From Rebecca billardiae RCC1528 (Eukaryota; Haptophyta): a stretch of DNA of 64,000 nucleotides. The translations under genes were made by a program, and so were the position numbers. Under the pieces are notes generated by a model. It searched no databases and was not told the origin of the DNA. It saw only the letters and a list, made by a program, of their open reading frames with translations. The stretch covers positions 907,389 to 971,388 of the forward strand of contig OZ251251.1 in assembly GCA_965240325.2 (NCBI GenBank), in the 5' to 3' direction. Shown here piece after piece: positions 1 through 11,009 of this stretch. Every line of letters starts with the position of its first letter. Within the stretch, counting starts at the first letter, position 1.

Positions 1-453
1 CCGCGCTCGGCGCCGCGCTCGGCGCGCTGCACGCCGCGGGCGCGGGCGGGCGCGCGGCGGCGTGGGCACGAGGGCTGTCCGTGCTGTGCGCGGAGCTCGG
101 CGCCGCCGGCGCGGGCGCGTGCCACGCGGCGCTGCTCGAGCTGCCGGCGGGTGCGCAGCTGCGCGCGCTCGGAGGGCTGCTCGGCACCGCGCTGAGCGCC
201 GCGCGCCCGCCCGCCGGCGCCACGCCGGCCGGCGCGCTCTGGCGCCGTCGTGCTGTTCCGCGAGCACCTGCGCGGCGCCGCGCTGGCGGAGGCGCTGGCG
301 CACGGCGGCGGCGCGGACGACGAGGAGGATGAGGAGACGATGAAGATGAGCAGGGCGAGGGCGGCGGACCGTGGGCCGGCACGCCACACGTCTACCGATG
401 ATGCTCGGGCGCCGAACGAAGGCCAGCGCCAGACGCATATGCCTGCGGGTTGA
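1..453 (+). CDS. 3' end of unidentified gene, apparently frameshifted
   Basis: The gene enters from the left edge. In frame 3 an Ala/Leu-rich helical stretch (WARGLSVLCAELGAAGAG, then LRALGGLLGTALSAARPP) runs to about position 242. Coherent sequence then continues in frame 1 (VVLFREHLRGAALAEALA, an acidic DDEEDEE cluster) to a stop at 451-453. No GT..AG intron fits between the two frames, so a small indel (real or assembly) near 240-246 is the simplest reading. The helical, Leu-rich texture recalls HEAT/ARM-type repeats but no family is recognised. The last about 25 residues after the acidic cluster may be non-native if the frame is wrong. Confidence 0.4.
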
Positions 454-1330
454 GGGCCAAAGCTCCTTTCGCCCGCTCGAAAGTGAAGGTTGTCTCGTTT
501 GCTGTGTGCTGATTGGTGGTCGTCTTTCTATGGGTCGTAACCAAGCCGCTGCGTTTTTGTCAATAGCAAAGTTGGCATGGGCGAAGAGCAAACATCATAG
601 TAAATGCGTGAGTGATTCTCGGTTTTCGAGTCTCTCCGCTCGCTGCGCGCTGATTGGTCGTTGTGCAGCTAACCCAAGGTTTTTAGTACACAGGTTGGTA
701 GGAGTTGTGTTGTGTCGATATGGAATCGTGGACATGGAATGCTGAGCGTTTGACCAATCAACGTCTCGGAAAAAAGGACGAAACATGACTCACACGTGTG
801 AGTACTCCCGATCTCCGGGAGATATGGCCATTTCCGCCCACTGGGGTCATTCAGGTGTAAAGTTGAGTAATTTGGCAGCGCGCAATAAAGGTTCGTCGTT
901 AGTAAAGTTGAGTACTTGACGAAGACTTTTTGCCAGGAGCCCAGGACCTCCAGCGCACGCGCTGGGTCCTCGTCCTATTCGGCAATATGCTATGAAGATT
1001 TACAACAAATCGCAGATTCGTTCACCCAGATATACTGACAAATGCACGTCCGTCCATCGACATATGCGAAATGGCCCGGGCGCGGCTATTTCGTCAATCG
1101 CGTCTTGCTAATGCAGAGCAATGGGCGAATGTACCCCTCGAAAAAGCGAAAACTCACCCTCCAACAGCCCTCAAAATCGTCCCCCGTCCCCTTTTCTTTG
1201 ATCAAAAGATCTGCTTTTTGACAACGTAGTGAGGGCCCCCGGCGGGGCTCCACGCTACGCGCTCCGCCCTGCACCGCGGGCCATCACACGGCCGCCGGGT
1301 ATTTACTTGGACGCACTCGTTATAGTACAT
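454..1330. other. gene-free stretch, lower GC, CCAAT-type boxes
   Basis: No convincing coding frame. Base composition is clearly less GC-rich than the flanking gene. ATTGG/CCAAT pentamers occur at about 512 and 651 (both inside a repeated GCTGATTGGT context) and inverted at about 753. A short direct repeat, AAAGTTGAGTA, occurs at about 859 and 904. These could belong to a regulatory region, but no start codon can be tied to them. Confidence 0.4.
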
Positions 1331-1399
1331 AGGCGTTAAGGCTTATAATATATATATATATATGCCTCATCGCCCAGAGCGCGCTAGGCGGCGCGCTCA

Positions 1400-1620
1400 C
1401 TCTCCAAGCCCTTCTTCTGCAGCTGCGCGCCGCTTGGCCGGCGCGCGGCGACGCGTACTACGACCTCATCCTCATCCAGGCGCCCACGCGGGCGCACGGG
1501 GGCGACAGCCGCGGCTGCCGCTTGCCGGAGCTGCTCGCCGCTAGGTCGGCGGGCGGCGACATCGACTACGACCTCACCCTCATCCAAGTGCTCCGGAAGG
1601 CGCTCGGCCGCGGCGGCATC
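1400..1620. repeat. 108-bp imperfect direct repeat, two units, coding-like on both strands
   Basis: TACGACCTCATCCTCATCCA at 1459 recurs as TACGACCTCACCCTCATCCA at 1567, exactly 108 bp apart, with weaker similarity around both. On the minus strand the two units read as a repeated peptide ([17 protein letters not shown] and [17 protein letters not shown]). On the plus strand they read YDLILIQ / YDLTLIQ. A multiple-of-three period suggests a relic or exon of a repeat protein, but no intact gene surrounds it. Confidence 0.5.
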
Positions 1621-1790
1621 TGCCGTCGCCGCCGCGTGCCCCAGGCCGAGGCGGTGCTCCATCCCGGCCCCGCTCCCGTAGGGGGGCAGGGTTGCGGGTG
1701 GCGCACTGTCTGACCTGGACGGAAGGCGCGGACGCATTCTATGTGTCTGTTGCACTCTGAGCCTGACGCTTGTCCGATGCTGCCACGCCG

Positions 1791-2666
<876 letters not shown>

Positions 2667-4744
2667 TCAGTCGTTGCTGTCGTACTCGTCGGCCGCCGCC
2701 GCCTGATTGAACTTGGAGTCGAGCGTCTTGGGCGACGTCACCTTCGAGCCGTGAGGACGGTGTTCGTTCTTCGTCTCCATCTCCGTGCCCCGTGCGCTCT
2801 TCTCCGTACTGGGGCCGCTGCGCACGGCGTTCTTCTGCTCTGGAGTCTCTGGTGCCGGTGCCTGCGGCGCGCGGCGCAGCACAACACGCAGAAAGGGCGG
2901 GCGGTGTCGTCGCGGCTCAGTCAGCGGCGCGCACCACAGAGGAGCCCGCTCGCTGCCGTTTGATTCCGCGCGGTCTTGTCCCCTTACGGGAACGCACAGC
3001 CTCGTGCGTTCGCACGGCGCGGCGCGCGGTGGCAGGAGACAAAGCTTACCTCGTGCTGCTGTGCGGCAGAGTGCGTCTCGCCGTCGCGGCGCGTCTCGTC
3101 ACGCTCCTGCGCCGCGCTCGGCGCCGCGGCCTCGGCGCGCCCCTGCTCGAGCTCCGATTCGGCTGGCGCCTGGGTGCGCCGCGCCCCGTCCAGCGCGGCC
3201 GGCGGCTGCTCGGCGTGCGCAGCGTGCGCGGCGGCCTCGTCAGCGACGCCGCCGCGCGCCCCCTCCAGCTCGGCGGTGGCGCCGCGCCGCCCGTCCGCCT
3301 CCTGCAGCGCCTCGGGCTCGGCGGCGGCGCGCGGCGCGGCCTGGCGCGCCGCTTCACGTTCGGCGAGCAGGTCGGCGTCTTGACGGTCGAGCTCGGCGCG
3401 CAGCGTGTCTCGGCCCACGCGTGCCTCGGTCGCGTCCGCGGCAGCCGCGTCCTCCGCGGCACGAGCAGCGCGCTCCGCGACACGAGCAGCGCGCGCGTGC
3501 GCGCGGGCGTCGTCGCGCTGCTCGAGCGCATGCCGCAGCTGCTCGCGCGCGCCACGCAGCTGCTCGCGCGTCACGTGAAGCTCCTGCACCACGCTCGGCA
3601 CCGCGGCCTCGGCGCGCGCCTGCTCGAGCTCGATCGCCGAAGCGCGCTGCGTCTCGTCCAGCGCGGCCTGCAGCCGCTCGGCGTGCGCGGCGTGCGCGGC
3701 GGCCTCGTCAGCGGCGGCGGCGCGCGCCCCCTCCAGCTCGGCGAGGGCCGCGCGCCGCCCGTCCGCCTCCTGCTGCGCCGCGTTCCGCTGCGCCTCGAGC
3801 TCGGCGGCGGCGCGCGCCGCGGCCTCGCGCGCCTCGTTGCGCGCGGCGAGCAGGTCGGCGTCTTGACGCTCGAGCTCGGCGCGCAGCGTGTCTCGGCACA
3901 CGTGTGCCTCGGTCGCGTCCACGGCAGCGGCCGCGCGGTCACCAGAGGCACCCGACTCGCCAATGGCGCGCGCCTCGGCTGCGCTCACCGAGTTGAGCTC
4001 GTCGTGAGCCTTTTGCCGCTGCGCGCGAAGCTGAACACACAGCCACTCAATCGCTGCCCACAGCCCGCGCAGCAGGGCCAGCAGGGACCACCACAGCCCG
4101 TGCAGCAGCGCCAGCAGGGACCACCACAGCCCGTGCAGCAGCTCTGCGCAGGCCAGCAGGGAGCACCACAGCCCGCGCAGCAGCTTGTCCCCAAGTATGA
4201 GCCACTCATCCGCGAGCGTGCGCTGATGCCACGCCGACTCCTCGGCCTCGGTGACGGCGGGAGGCAGGTGCACCATCTGGTTGGACGCGGCGCGCGCCTC
4301 GGCTTGCGTGTCTGCGGGCTGCTCGTGCAGATCCTCAGACGCGGCGGCGATGCCTGAGCCCGCCGGTGGTGCCTGCTGATCTTGCCGATCCGCTGGGAGC
4401 GCAGCTGAAGAGTGCGCGCCCTCATGCGGCGGACGCGGCTGCGCCGCTGGAGACGGCGCGGCTTGCTGCTCGCGGCGCTTGATGCCTTCGATGACGGTCC
4501 TGATCCACTTCATCCTGGGTGTGCCATCGCCTACGGCGTCGTCATAGCCCAGGTCTTTAGCTGCCTTCTTGAAGTGCTCGAGGTTCCGGGCTTGGATGGC
4601 CTTGACCCAGGCATCCTTTTTTCTCGTCTTGTGCAAGTCCGAGACGCCCACGAGCTCCGCGACTTTCTTGAGCACCGGGTCGAGTCGTTCGCCTTTGAGG
4701 AGGCGGCATTCCTTCTCCGCCCGTTCCGCCGCCGTCGTCGTCAT
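2667..4744 (-). CDS. two-exon coiled-coil protein with Trp-rich 11-mer repeats
   Basis: Exon 1 is 4744-3050 and exon 2 is 2861-2667. The intron 3049-2862 (188 nt) has a GTAAGC donor and GCCGCAG acceptor, both phase 0, giving 629 aa. Residues about 1-95 form a basic helical domain (LKKVAELVGVSDLHKTRKKD, loosely SAP-like). A Pro/Ala linker follows, then tandem 11-residue hydrophobic repeats of the type LLHGLWWSLLA. After these come two about 120-residue coiled-coil repeats, each opening DATEA.V.RDTLRAEL and containing QEADGRR and ADEAAAHAAHAE. The short second exon ends in an acidic DEYDSND tail. The helical pattern on this strand beats the Gln/Pro-rich reading of the other strand. The repeats point to a structural or membrane-associated scaffold; no family is recognised. 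A minus-strand ATG at 4835 (MGTLISLMNLYFAK) could mark an upstream exon but is out of frame. Confidence 0.7.
4035..4200 (-). repeat. 33-bp tandem repeats encoding LLHGLWWSLLA
   Basis: Four units, one with a 9-nt insertion, inside exon 1 of the coiled-coil gene. They encode LLRGLWCSLLA, LLHGLWWSLLA twice, and LLRGLWAAIEW. The units are amphipathic to hydrophobic and Trp-rich, the only membrane-like part of the protein. Confidence 0.75.
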
Positions 4745-5913
4745 GGCGTGCCGGGAAGGGCGTCCCGCACCAAGGGTGGTCCCCGCACAGCGTCTTCGCG
4801 AAGTACAGGTTCATCAGCGAAATCAGCGTACCCATACCCCCATAGAAGGTAGATACCTTGTCAAGTAGGGAAGGTATTCAATTAACCGCTTGATAAACCC
4901 ACCAAACGGTTGGGTTGCAGTAGTTTGTACCAAGGTTGCCTGGTTGCACAGTACCAACTGTCAAGGGAAGGTAACGGATGTGTTTCATGGCGGAGAGGCC
5001 CTGCTTCATCATCATAGCGATTTGGCGCGAGATCATAGCAAACACCGCCCGCCGCCCTCGCGCGCTGTCTCGCGCTCGGCGCGGTCCGTGGCGCCGCTGA
5101 CGGGCCGTCGCGAGCGCTCGCGCAGCTGCGCTTGGGTGGACCGAACCCGCGCGCGCCGCTGAACCGCGCGCGTGCGCCCTCCTCAGCCGCCGCGGGCCGC
5201 CGGACTGACTGCGGCGCCCTGCTTGGCTGGAGCGTCGCAAACGCGGTCGCGTGGCGAGCCGATACCGATGCTCTCAGCGCGGCGCGTGGCCGCGTGCGCG
5301 ACTGCGCGTGCGAGGTAGTTCATGGCCTATGCATGCCCACCGACAAGCGCCGCGCTCGGCTCGCGACCCGAACCGGCGCGCAAAGCTGACCGCTGCTCAG
5401 ATGCTGGGCTGATGCCTCGTCACTCGCCGCCGCGTCGTGCCACGCGCGCGAGGCGCAGACGACTAGACGAGGGCGCGTGTGCGCTCCGCAGCTGCAGCGC
5501 ATGTGTTGCTTCGCCCTCTCCGCCCGCGGTGCTGCCGCCGCGACAGCTCGGCCTCCGCGGCCGCACCGTACCCGACTGGCCGGGTCGGGGAGCCCTCAGC
5601 CATGGCCTACGTCAGGCGGCCAGCGGCGCGTGAGCGCGGCGGACCGATCGGAGCTCGTCTCGCTCTAGCAGCTAGCAGTGAGTAGCAGGCGCAAGCGCTT
5701 CGCCTAGTCAGCCGCTTGGCCAGCCTAGAGCGCGCGCTCGACGATAGGCTGGCCAAGCAGCAGACTATGACGCGATATATAGATCGATGCTATGTGCTGT
5801 CGTCGATCGGCGTATACGCGGCATTGCTGACAGCATCGTGCGTCGTCAGTCGATCGAACTACACTTCACAGCAGCATGGTCCTTCTGAGTTCTGATGAGA
5901 CCTCCGCTTCGGC
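4745..5913. other. intergenic region with one lower-GC ORF tail
   Basis: About 4,800-5,030 is markedly less GC-rich than its surroundings. On the minus strand a 52-codon stretch at 5033-4878 (beginning MISRQIAMMMKQGLSAMKHI, ending WWVYQAVN and a TGA stop) uses balanced codons and could be a remnant exon; no family is recognised. From 5,040 to 5,900 nothing coding is convincing. GATATATAG occurs near 5774. Confidence 0.35.
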
Positions 5914-7536
5914 TTATGCTTCGGCAGTTACAGCAGAGCCGACCCTTATTTGCTGCTTGATGGGCGTGTAGGGTTCGGGCGGCTCGCACAGCTCGACGCG
6001 CGCGCACCCGCCGCCGCCCTCCGGGCCAGCGTCGGTCGGCAGCCACACGCGCGCGCACACGCCGAACGGCTCGTCGGCGCTGCCGGAGCGCGCGAGCAGC
6101 GTGACGTGCTCAACCAGCCACTCGGCGTCGGGGCCGGCGGCGGCTGCGGGCGCGGCGGCGGCCGCCGGCTCCCCGCTGCGGTGCGGGCGCGCGGGCTGCG
6201 CCCACGCCGCCTCGAGCCGCGCGCGCGTGGCCTGCGCGTCGGCGGCGGCGGCCTTGCCCAGCGTGAGGTGCGGCGTGAACGGCCGGCCGCCCGGCTCGGC
6301 GCACTGCGGCGCGGCGCGCAGCACGGCCGCGTGCAGCCTCTGCAGCGGATCAGCCTCCGCCGCCGCCTCCGCCGCCGCCTCGCACGTTCCAGCCGGCTGC
6401 GGCCGCAGCCACAGGGTGGCGCTCCCGCCGCCCCGCCGGCCGCGGCCGCCTCCCTTGTGCGCAAACTGCCCGAGCTCGCGCAGCGCGAGGCGGAACGGGC
6501 GCACGCGCGCCTCGTCGAGCGCGCGCGCGACGGCAGCGGCCGCTTGCTCGAGCTCAGAGGGCGGCGGCGCCGCGGCAGCGCCCTCGGCCGCGCCCGCGCC
6601 CGGCGCGACGCCGTGTGCGCGCTCGCGGGGCAGGAGCGGCACGAAGGGGTAGAGCACGTTGACGTGCGGCGGCCAGCGCGCGTACGCCGGGTCGTGTGCC
6701 GCGCGCAGGTGCTGGATGCGACCCCACAGCGCGCGCGGAGGCAGCAGCGCGAGCGCACTCGTCACCGCGCGCGGAAGAGATGCGAGCGGCGCCGCAGCGG
6801 CGGAGGCGGCGGCAGTCGCGGCGGCGGGCGCGGGCGGCTCGGGCGGCGCATGCACGGCCTCCTCGACCACCGCCCGCCCCTCGCCCGCCGCCGCCCCCCA
6901 CGGCCCCTCGACCTCGCGCCCCGTGCGTGCGTCCACCACCCGGCTGAAGCAGCGGCAGGGCAGCAGCCCGGCCTCGCCCAGCCCGGCCGTGAGGAGGACG
7001 CCGTTGGAGGCGCGGAAGAAGCGGAGGCCGAGGGCGTGCGCGGCGGCGAGGTCGACCCAGACGTGCACCTGCGCCGACGCGCGCATCCCCGAGATCACGC
7101 CGCCCTCGCCCGGCAGCTTGTCTGCGAGGTGCACGTGCGTGCGCGCCATGCGCAGCAGCCCGCCTGCTGCGCGGATGCCGCCGAGCGCGCTGTGGTACGT
7201 GCCGTGCACGCCGAGCGTGCCGGGGGGCGGGCTGATCGGCGTGTAGATCGCGGACTCGTCGAGCCCGCCCACCGTGTGCCCCTGGTTCGCGCGGATCAGC
7301 AGCCCGCCGCCGCCCTCCGCGTGTGCGAGCGAGAAGCGCTGCTTGTCGTTGGCCTCGACCACCGCGCGCACCGCCGCCTCCGAGACGCCGCGCAGGCCGG
7401 GCGTGGCGAGGACGGCGGCGAGCGGGACGTAGCCGTCGGGCCGGAGCAGCGGGCGCAGGCCCGCCTCGTCGATGCGGTGGCGCAGCAGCCGCGAGAGCTT
7501 CTTCGAGAGCGCCACGTCGTGGCCGCCGCCGCTCAT
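5914..7536 (-). CDS. tRNA 2'-phosphotransferase (Tpt1/KptA) fused to 2H phosphoesterase
   Basis: 540 aa, single exon; start is the ATG at 7536 just before the first family motif. Residues 1-205 are a Tpt1/KptA domain. LSRLLRH supplies Arg19-His20, NDKQRF Arg67 and VISGMR Arg152, matching the Arg-His-Arg-Arg tetrad known for yeast Tpt1; RANQGHT (82-88), HGT and RTHVHLA are also present. Tpt1 removes the splice-junction 2'-phosphate of ligated tRNA using NAD+, releasing ADP-ribose 1'',2''-cyclic phosphate. After an Ala/Pro linker, residues about 255-520 match the 2H (2'-5' RNA ligase-like) superfamily, with WPPHVNVLYPF (H291, N293) and FTPHLTLGK (H423, T425) as the paired HxN/HxT motifs. In yeast a separate 2H enzyme, Cpd1, hydrolyses that cyclic by-product, so the fusion may join consecutive steps of tRNA repair. 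It is divergent from the gene at 7834. Confidence 0.9.
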   Translation of the reverse strand: MSGGGHDVALSKKLSRLLRHRIDEAGLRPLLRPDGYVPLAAVLATPGLRGVSEAAVRAVVEANDKQRFSLAHAEGGGGLLIRANQGHTVGGLDESAIYTPISPPPGTLGVHGTYHSALGGIRAAGGLLRMARTHVHLADKLPGEGGVISGMRASAQVHVWVDLAAAHALGLRFFRASNGVLLTAGLGEAGLLPCRCFSRVVDARTGREVEGPWGAAAGEGRAVVEEAVHAPPEPPAPAAATAAASAAAAPLASLPRAVTSALALLPPRALWGRIQHLRAAHDPAYARWPPHVNVLYPFVPLLPRERAHGVAPGAGAAEGAAAAPPPSELEQAAAAVARALDEARVRPFRLALRELGQFAHKGGGRGRRGGGSATLWLRPQPAGTCEAAAEAAAEADPLQRLHAAVLRAAPQCAEPGGRPFTPHLTLGKAAAADAQATRARLEAAWAQPARPHRSGEPAAAAAPAAAAGPDAEWLVEHVTLLARSGSADEPFGVCARVWLPTDAGPEGGGGCARVELCEPPEPYTPIKQQIRVGSAVTAEA

Positions 7537-7833
7537 TGTCGTGGCTGGCGCGACCGGTCCCGCCCGGGCCGGCCCCGCGAGCCTTGCCCTTTTCCGCGGT
7601 GGAGAGTCCGGCCCCTCTATTTTCAATTTCGATGAGTCCGGCTGCAGGCCGCCGCGCCGGCGGGCGCCGCCCCCTCCGCCTGGCTGCTTCGCACGCCGGC
7701 AGGGGGCCGCGCGACGGCCGCGCGGCCGCACCCCGCGGTTCCGACCCGGACCTCGCGGCGTCGCCGCGCCCGCCCGGAGCTCGCCCGCCAGCAGAGCGTG
7801 GTCACCTTCCGCCGGGCCCCAGCCCACGGGCTG

Positions 7834-8454
7834 ATGCCCCCACGGGGGCGGCCGCCAGGGCGGCTGCGCAAGCGGTGGAGGGCGCAGCTGGCGGCGGAGG
7901 GCTTGGAGGAGCCTCCCTTCGACTCGCTCCTCGCCGTGGAGCAGCGGCTCGACGGCCTCCCCGCCATACGGCAGGCGCGCGAGGACCTCGTCGCGCTCGG
8001 CGAGCGTGTCCCGGCGCTGCCCGACGTCTTCAGCACGCGGAGTGCGCTCACCAAGGCGCTGCGCTCCAAGGACGGGCACAACGCCGTGATGCGCCGCTAC
8101 CGCAACGCCCTCAGCCGGACACTCGCGCGCGCGCGGGCCCGCGCCGCGGCGGACGAGGCGCGCCGCGCAGAGGAGCAGGCGCTCGCGCAGCAGCTGCTCG
8201 TGCTCAGCAGCGCGGTCGTGCGCGTGCGCGAGGCCGAGCCGGAGGCGCTGGGCACGCTGCGCGCCGCACCGCCGCCGCCGCCAGGCTTCGCCGCCGAGCC
8301 CGGCGGCGGCGGCGGCGGGGACGCAGCGGCGTCCGAGGGCGCGCGTTCGACGGCGGTGCCTTCATCCGCTGAGGGCCAGCCGCCCCGGCCTGGCGATGCG
8401 GCAACGGCGTCGTGCGCCGCCCCGGCCGCCGCCGCGCCGCCGATGCCAATTTGA
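7834..8454 (+). CDS. small AT-hook-like protein with TBC1D31-type tail, probable frameshift
   Basis: 206 aa as read from ATG 7834 (an earlier GTG at 7798 is not used). The N-terminus PRGRPPGRLRKRW contains a GRP core resembling an AT-hook. The middle is helical and basic (KALRSKDGHNAVMRRYRNAL). From about residue 113, EEQALAQQLLVLSS, REAE.EAL and PPPGFAA match the C-terminus of the TBC1D31 gene near 38,450-38,580. At 8,330-8,372 the TBC1D31 ending FDGGAFI reappears but out of frame: this copy has two extra bases in a CG run (GAGGGCGCGCGTTC against GAGGGCGCGTTC). Removing that difference would end the protein at 8372. Either a real 2-nt slippage has changed the tail or there is an assembly indel. 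It is divergent from the Tpt1 fusion with about 300 bp between. Confidence 0.6.
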   Translation: MPPRGRPPGRLRKRWRAQLAAEGLEEPPFDSLLAVEQRLDGLPAIRQAREDLVALGERVPALPDVFSTRSALTKALRSKDGHNAVMRRYRNALSRTLARARARAAADEARRAEEQALAQQLLVLSSAVVRVREAEPEALGTLRAAPPPPPGFAAEPGGGGGGDAAASEGARSTAVPSSAEGQPPRPGDAATASCAAPAAAAPPMPI

Positions 8455-9083
8455 TGATGTAGTATGCCCTGTATGGCGGACGAGTACGACAGCAGCCAGC
8501 GGCAGCAGCATTTGATCGCGTGGCGCGCAGCGCGCATCAGCAGCGCGACGATCGTCAATACTGCTGCTACTATATATACGACTGCGCTAGCTCGTCACGA
8601 CATATCGTCGTCATAAGCCCTACCGTGCTCGGCCGGCGCGCTCGGACGCCGCAACTACGCAGCCTGGCCAGCCGCAGCCGCCGCCGATTGTGCCTCATCG
8701 GCCGCCCGAGTAACGGAGTTCAACTGTGTAGTCGTCTGTTAATTAAACGACGCGGACGGACTCGTGATCGTCCGTCGTCGCCGTCGGATGATGACGCGAC
8801 GACGATGCTGATGATCGCGGCGGTCGATCACCTGCTGCTCCGTACCCGCGCCCGGTGGTAAATGGCGCGGCAGGCCGCCAGTGCCGCTGCTCGCGGGGAG
8901 CACAGCGCGGACTCGATCGTCGGCCGAGCGCCCGACGCCGCAGGCGGGGCGCAGTGGCTGACGCCGTAGTACCATGCCTGCTGACGGAAAGCGCTGCCCC
9001 TGCGCGGTGGCGGCGGGCTGTGTGCCGTCGGCCGTCTGCTGCAGCCGTGCTCGGCCGTGCTCAGGCCGTGTCCCGGCCGTGCC
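8455..9083. other. intergenic, nothing coding seen
   Basis: Lower GC, with ACTATATATACGAC at about 8568. Reading frames here have no family-like content. The region holds the 3' ends of the converging genes on both sides. Confidence 0.4.
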
Positions 9084-10421
9084 TCAGGCGTACACGTACG
9101 TGTGCAGGAGGTGCACGTACGGGAAGCCCATGTCCTCCACCACGCGCTCGCACTCGCCGACGCCGAGCACGCGCGCGGGCGCGCGCGCGGCCGCGGCCGC
9201 CTCCGCCGCGCGCTCGGCGGCGAGCGCGGCCGCGGCGTCGGCCGCGCCAGCGCTGAGCGGCTCAGCGAGCAGCGCGGGCGCGCGGCACGCGGCGTCGAGG
9301 CGGAAGGCCGACTCGGGGACCGCGTCGGCGCCGAGCGCGTGCGCGTGCACGTCGTACGTCATCAGCGCCACGCGCTCCATGTGCGGCAGCCACGGCAGCA
9401 GCGCCTGCAGCGAGCCGCTCGGGCGCGGAGGAGCGTCGGGCGGCGCGCCCGTGCCGCCGCCGTCGGCGGTGGGCGCGCGCAGGGCGTACGTGGTCACGCG
9501 CAGCGGCAGCACGCCGCGCGCGCCCTCGCGCCTCTCCGGCAGCCACAGCTCGACGAGCTCGTCCGGCAGCTCGTCCTCCGCGAGCTCCGCCGCCTCCGCC
9601 CCCGCCTCCGCCTCCGCCCCCGCCTCCGCCGCGTCTGGCCGATCGCCGTGCGCGCGCGCCGCGCGGCCGGGCGCACCGCCGCGCAGCTCGAGCCAGAGCT
9701 GCGCGCGCACGCCGTGCACCTCCGCCGCGTGCTCGGCGCCGGCGTACAGCAGCGTGCGCGGCAGCCGCGGCGGCGGCATCGCCTCCCGCAGCTTCGACTT
9801 CTCACAGGCCAGCCGCACAGCCGGCCCGTGCGCGCCCGGACTTGCAGAGTCCGGACTTGCAGAGTCCGGACTTGCAGAGTCCGGGGCGGAGCGCGCCGCG
9901 CGGCCGTCGGGGCTGACGGCGACGTTGTCGGTGGCGCCGTCCGCGTCGCCGAGCTCGGGCGCGGGCGTGACCATCAGCTCGAGCCCCACGTCGTACCGCC
10001 GCACGAACACCTTGGCGCCCACCACCGCCTCGACCGCGTCCCCGCCCGCGCCCGTCCGGAGCGTGGAGCCGTCAGCCGCGCTGACGGGCGCGACGAGCGC
10101 GGGCAGGTCGATGCGGCAGCGGCGGTGGGTGTAGTCGTAGTGCACGCGCATCGAGCGCACGCGCGGCGGGTACGCTGCGGGGCGAGCGCGGAGGGGGGCG
10201 GGGCGCGCCGCTCAGCCGGGGCGGCGGCGGTCGTGCTCGGCGCGCCGGCGCGGCGGGCGGCGCGCGGTGGTGCGCGCACGGTTGGAGCTGTTGAGCTGGT
10301 GCGCGGTGGTAACGATGGTGGCGACGAACTGGCGCTCGAGGGCGGGCGGCTCAAGCGTCTCGCGCGCGGCGCAGCCCGCGAGCGCCAGCGCGCCGAGCGC
10401 GGCTCGCCAGGCCGGCGCCAT
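9084..10421 (-). CDS. putative secreted protein of unknown function, two exons
   Basis: Exon 1 is 10421-10280 and exon 2 is 10174-9084. The intron 10279-10175 has a GTGCGCGC donor and CCCGCAG acceptor, both phase 1, giving 410 aa. MAPAWRAALGALALAGCAA is a good signal peptide, so the product probably enters the secretory pathway. The mature start runs LERQFVATIVTTAHQL and, across the join, NPYPPRVRSMRVHYDYTHRR. An extracellular or ER-luminal fold with beta-strand-like segments is plausible. A tandem DSASP repeat (three 15-bp DNA units near 9840-9885) sits in a linker. The Ala-rich C-terminal part ends GFPYVHLLHTYVYA. No family is named with confidence. Confidence 0.65.
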
Positions 10422-10622
10422 GGCTGCACACCTCCGACGCCGTGCGGCGTGCCAGCCCGTCCGGGCGTGAGCGCTGCGCGCAGGACCCTTGCTTGACCCC
10501 CCGGTTTCGGCGTTTCCCGAACCCCCCTTGTTCCCACCAGCAATCTCTTGCTTTCGGGGACTTTCTGAGCTCTTCGGTTACTGACTAGCTAGGAGTAGGG
10601 AGCCCGGGTACCACGCGTGCGC

Positions 10623-11009
10623 CAAGGGAGGTCCGGGCCGGGAGCTCCCAGCGAGCGGCCAGCGCGACATCACCTCAAGGTTTTTTCCTGAGCGCCGGGC
10701 GGCAGCGGCGGCGAGGGCGGTGCTCCGCTGGCGGGGCGCGCACGGGGCACGGCGCTGCGGGCGCGGATGTGCCCGCAGAGCCGGCGCGTGCGGACGGGCT
10801 GTTGCGGGAGAGCATCTGGCGCCCTCCTGCGCCGCGCGCATTGCGCCACGCCTCTTTCGCCTTGACTCAGGGCAGCGCGCACATGCGCGCCGCGTCAAGG
10901 CCAGCCTTGCCGCGCCGCAGCCGACCGCGCGCGCGCCGTGCGCGGCGTGGTCGGGAAGGAACGGGCGTGGCTGCCGGGCGAGATGGCGACATCACGTGCG
11001 CACGCCATG
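10623..11009. repeat. left arm of about 387-bp inverted repeat
   Basis: Its reverse complement occurs at 11343-11728 with only scattered differences. The arm starts CAAGGGAGGTCCGG and ends CACGCCATG. The two arms carry mirrored copies of every reading frame, none of which looks like a protein family. Confidence 0.95.

Noticed and set aside
2792-4357. 521-codon plus-strand frame with Gln/Pro-rich repeats
   Set aside because: Antisense to the coiled-coil gene, which has heptad-like helices, phased splice sites and a sensible C-terminus.
5950-7635. 561-codon plus-strand frame
   Set aside because: Antisense shadow of the Tpt1-2H gene; Arg/Ala-rich composition only.
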